From the NCBI GenBank assembly GCA_022424815.1, contig JAKMGS010000074.1:1-8756 (forward strand): a stretch of DNA of 8,756 nucleotides, read 5' to 3'. The notes beneath the pieces are model-generated. The model saw only the letters and a list, made by a program, of their open reading frames with translations. It did no database searches and was not told the DNA's origin. How positions within the stretch are numbered: the stretch's first letter is position 1; the number at the start of each line of letters is the position of its first letter. This DNA comes from Schleiferiaceae bacterium (GTDB taxonomy: Bacteria > Bacteroidota > Bacteroidia > Flavobacteriales > Schleiferiaceae). The position numbers and the translations under genes are program-made. This document shows, in pieces, positions 6,845-8,756 of this stretch.

Positions 6845-6883
6845 CATTAACTCTTTCACGCACTTCTGCTCAGCCCAACTAAA

Positions 6884-6891
6884 AAGGAGGT
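6884..6891 (+). promoter_or_regulatory. Strong Shine-Dalgarno sequence of the pseudouridine synthase
   Basis: AAGGAGGT is a full-length complement to the 16S rRNA 3' end, 11 bases before the ATG at 6903. It fixes that start. None of the other genes here has a comparable site, and such sites are uncommon in Bacteroidota. The adjacent TAATTTTA (6891-6898) also resembles a -7 box; if that were the promoter, the Shine-Dalgarno sequence would not be transcribed, so the two readings conflict. Confidence 0.6.
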
Positions 6892-6902
6892 AATTTTAGC
6901 CC

Positions 6903-7568
6903 ATGAAGGCACCCGAAATCATTTTTGAATCTACTGCGTTGATCATCATCAATAAAGAATCGGGCATTATTACAGAAGAAAGTCCCTTTGAACCCTTTAC
7001 CGCTGAGAGCCAAGTCCGTCACTACCTGAACAAAGGACATAAACCCCCATTCGTAGGAGTCGCCCATCGTCTTGACCGAGTGACCAGCGGCCTACTCATC
7101 TTTGCAAAAAAGAAAAGCACCCTCAAGCAGCTCAACCAATGGTTCGCAGATCGAAAGATCCAAAAAACTTACCTGGCCATCGCCTCCACACCACCAAGCC
7201 CTTCGCAAGGAACCTTAGAACATCACCTCTTTACCGATAAAGCCGCAAAGAAATCTCTGGTATACGACCACCCTAAAGGCGGCACCAAACCTGCCCGCCT
7301 TCACTACAGAACCCTAGAAGTGAACGAGCACGGTGTATTGCTTGAGATTAAGCCCAGCACAGGTCGTTTCCATCAGATTCGTGCCCAGCTCAGCCACATA
7401 GGTTGCCCTATCCTGGGCGATGAGAAATACGGCGGATTCAAACTTTCTCCGAATACCATCGCGCTTCATGCATGGAAAATCAAATTGCCTGAAGCTATTC
7501 AAGATTCTTCATTGCACTACGAAGCTTCTTCTAAATGGAATTCAATACTAAAGTCAGGAAAGTACTAA
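6903..7568 (+). CDS. RluA-family RNA pseudouridine synthase
   Basis: This 221-residue cytoplasmic enzyme isomerises specific uridines in rRNA or tRNA to pseudouridine. The catalytic motif HRLDRVTSGLLIFAK (55-69) contains the nucleophilic Asp (D58). The second core block, TGRFHQIRAQLSHIGCPILG, and the following DEKYGG and LHAWK complete the RluA/RsuA fold. There is no N-terminal S4 RNA-binding domain, so it is the compact RluA/TruC-like form rather than RluC/RluD; the exact target uridine cannot be deduced. Length and motifs are complete. The start is fixed by a strong Shine-Dalgarno sequence. It diverges from the sulfotransferase across 86 bp and converges on the TPR gene with a 13-bp gap; it has no obvious functional link to its neighbours. 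A general housekeeping role is inferred. Confidence 0.93.
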   Translation: MKAPEIIFESTALIIINKESGIITEESPFEPFTAESQVRHYLNKGHKPPFVGVAHRLDRVTSGLLIFAKKKSTLKQLNQWFADRKIQKTYLAIASTPPSPSQGTLEHHLFTDKAAKKSLVYDHPKGGTKPARLHYRTLEVNEHGVLLEIKPSTGRFHQIRAQLSHIGCPILGDEKYGGFKLSPNTIALHAWKIKLPEAIQDSSLHYEASSKWNSILKSGKY

Positions 7569-7581
7569 GCTGGTATTGAAA

Positions 7582-8756
7582 TTAATAGCTTGAATTACAA
7601 TTATAGTCGAACCAATAAGGTGCTGATCGACCATATTTCGATGCCAGACTATAATATTTACATGCAGAGCTAGTCATATCATTGTTGGCATAAGAAGCCG
7701 CAATGTTATAATACAATTGACCTAACATATAGTCATTACCTTCTTTTTGATAGTATCGAATACATTGCTTCCATGAGGAAGCCGCATAAGAATAATTGCC
7801 TTGATCAAAATATATGTGCCCAACATTGTCCATAGCATACGCTCGCTCATATTCGCCTATGGCAGCATATTTTTTATAGTACTCAATGGCTTTTGAAGAA
7901 TATCCTGCATCCTTATACATATTAGCAATTTGCGAATAATGCCGAGGTTCGTCAAGTGATTCTCCCCATGCTATGTAATATTTTTCAGCATTTTCGTAAT
8001 CATAAATGCCAGCATAACACTCAGCAACTGGATATGCATAACTACCGTTAAATTCTTCAGGCTTAATGGTAGATAATAATCCAAAATATAAAATTGCATT
8101 TTGATAATCATCGGAATTATAGAAACGAGAAGCCACACTATTATAAATTTCTGCCCTCTCGTCATCCGAAAAATACTCTTGATCAAAGTTTTCGAGTTCA
8201 CTTACTGCTTCAGGAATCTTATCCTTATCTAATGCCAATGCAAGTTTGAGCTTAACTTTTGCCAAGATGTATTTATTGGCTTCCTTATTAACTTTTATTT
8301 CATCCAAGTGATTCATGTACACGTAGTGGTTTCTATTGGAATCTTCCCACCAATAATCATATAATTTTGAAAGGTGTGCCCTAATTATGTGATCTTCAGA
8401 AGATAAATATGTTCCAAAGAACTTTCCCGAACCACCAGTCTGGAGGTAAGTAATGTTCCCATCCACTTTAATTTCATATAAATCTTCTTGGATTTTCTGT
8501 ATTACGGAACAATCGGAGCATATTTCGTTCGAGAGTTTTGTTCGTACATCATACTTATAGGATTTATTCCCCTCAGAGTAAATAAATTCATTTGAACTCA
8601 CCCATTGATTCAAATGGCCTTTCACCTTATCATCTCCAGAACTATTTATAATAATTGATTCATATTTTGAATCAGAAGCTTGAGTGTATGGAGCATTAAA
8701 GTCGCTAGCCGACCGAAAATAATTAGGACCAATAAGCTTTCCTTGATCGTTTACAT
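7582..8756 (-). CDS. TPR-repeat protein, C-terminal part (runs off right edge)
   Basis: The frame stays open to base 8756, so the start lies outside the window; the GTG at 8625 is an internal valine, not a start. About 390 residues are visible. The last part holds about five tetratricopeptide-like repeats (7624-8154), recognisable by blocks such as SVASRFYNSDDYQNAILYF, QIANMYKDAGYSSKAIEYY and NVGHIYFDQGNYSYAASSW. They should form a helical protein-binding solenoid. The region before it (about 8300-8756) is Asn-, Ser- and Tyr-rich with a CSDC pair, probably beta-rich; I do not recognise it. No membrane segment is seen in the visible part. The gene is markedly more AT-rich than glpK (roughly 38% versus over 60% GC in sampled 60-base lines), which suggests separate ancestry or relaxed composition. 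The partner and function are unknown. Confidence 0.75.
   Translation of the reverse strand, partial: VNDQGKLIGPNYFRSASDFNAPYTQASDSKYESIIINSSGDDKVKGHLNQWVSSNEFIYSEGNKSYKYDVRTKLSNEICSDCSVIQKIQEDLYEIKVDGNITYLQTGGSGKFFGTYLSSEDHIIRAHLSKLYDYWWEDSNRNHYVYMNHLDEIKVNKEANKYILAKVKLKLALALDKDKIPEAVSELENFDQEYFSDDERAEIYNSVASRFYNSDDYQNAILYFGLLSTIKPEEFNGSYAYPVAECYAGIYDYENAEKYYIAWGESLDEPRHYSQIANMYKDAGYSSKAIEYYKKYAAIGEYERAYAMDNVGHIYFDQGNYSYAASSWKQCIRYYQKEGNDYMLGQLYYNIAASYANNDMTSSACKYYSLASKYGRSAPYWFDYNCNSSY

Noticed and set aside
7567..7591. AAGCT/AGCTT inverted repeat between the pseudouridine synthase and TPR genes as a terminator
   Set aside because: The stem is only 5 bp with a 15-base loop and no T-tract; too weak to call.
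8623..8625. GTG as the start of the TPR gene
   Set aside because: The frame continues upstream without a stop to the window edge with similar composition, so this is an internal Val.

Overview
The window looks like chromosomal DNA from a member of the Bacteroidota, probably a Flavobacteriales-type organism. The support is indirect. Most genes have no Shine-Dalgarno sequence, several starts are preceded by boxes like the Bacteroidota -7 element (TAnnTTTG), and the flippase, glycosyltransferase and RluA-type proteins have the look of that phylum. No rRNA, tRNA, CRISPR array, insertion sequence or phage gene is visible.

Layout from left to right. (1) The N-terminal 78 codons of a PAPS-dependent sulfotransferase run off the left edge on the minus strand. 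(2) A glycerol module follows: glpF (aquaglyceroporin, minus) and glpK (glycerol kinase, plus) diverge from a 90-bp intergenic region. The sulfotransferase lies 25 bp downstream of glpF on the same strand. (3) A 194-bp AT-rich gap may hold a short coding remnant. (4) A tight plus-strand cluster encodes a Wzx-like flippase, a GT4 (ALG11-like) glycosyltransferase with a TTG start, and a second sulfotransferase that overlaps the glycosyltransferase by 4 bp. (5) A third sulfotransferase of another family (Sulfotransfer_2-like) converges on the second; their stop codons share the tetranucleotide CTAG. (6) An RluA-family pseudouridine synthase has an unusually strong Shine-Dalgarno sequence. (7) An AT-rich TPR-repeat gene on the minus strand runs off the right edge.

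GlpF and GlpK together import glycerol and trap it as glycerol 3-phosphate. The flippase, glycosyltransferase and sulfotransferases read as part of a surface-glycan locus whose product may be sulfated. Three divergent sulfotransferases within about 6.6 kb is the most notable feature. The pseudouridine synthase is housekeeping. The TPR protein has no assignable function and differs in base composition from the rest. I see no clear evidence of a wholly new system; the best leads are the sulfated-glycan cluster, the altered glycosyltransferase motif and the AT-rich TPR gene.
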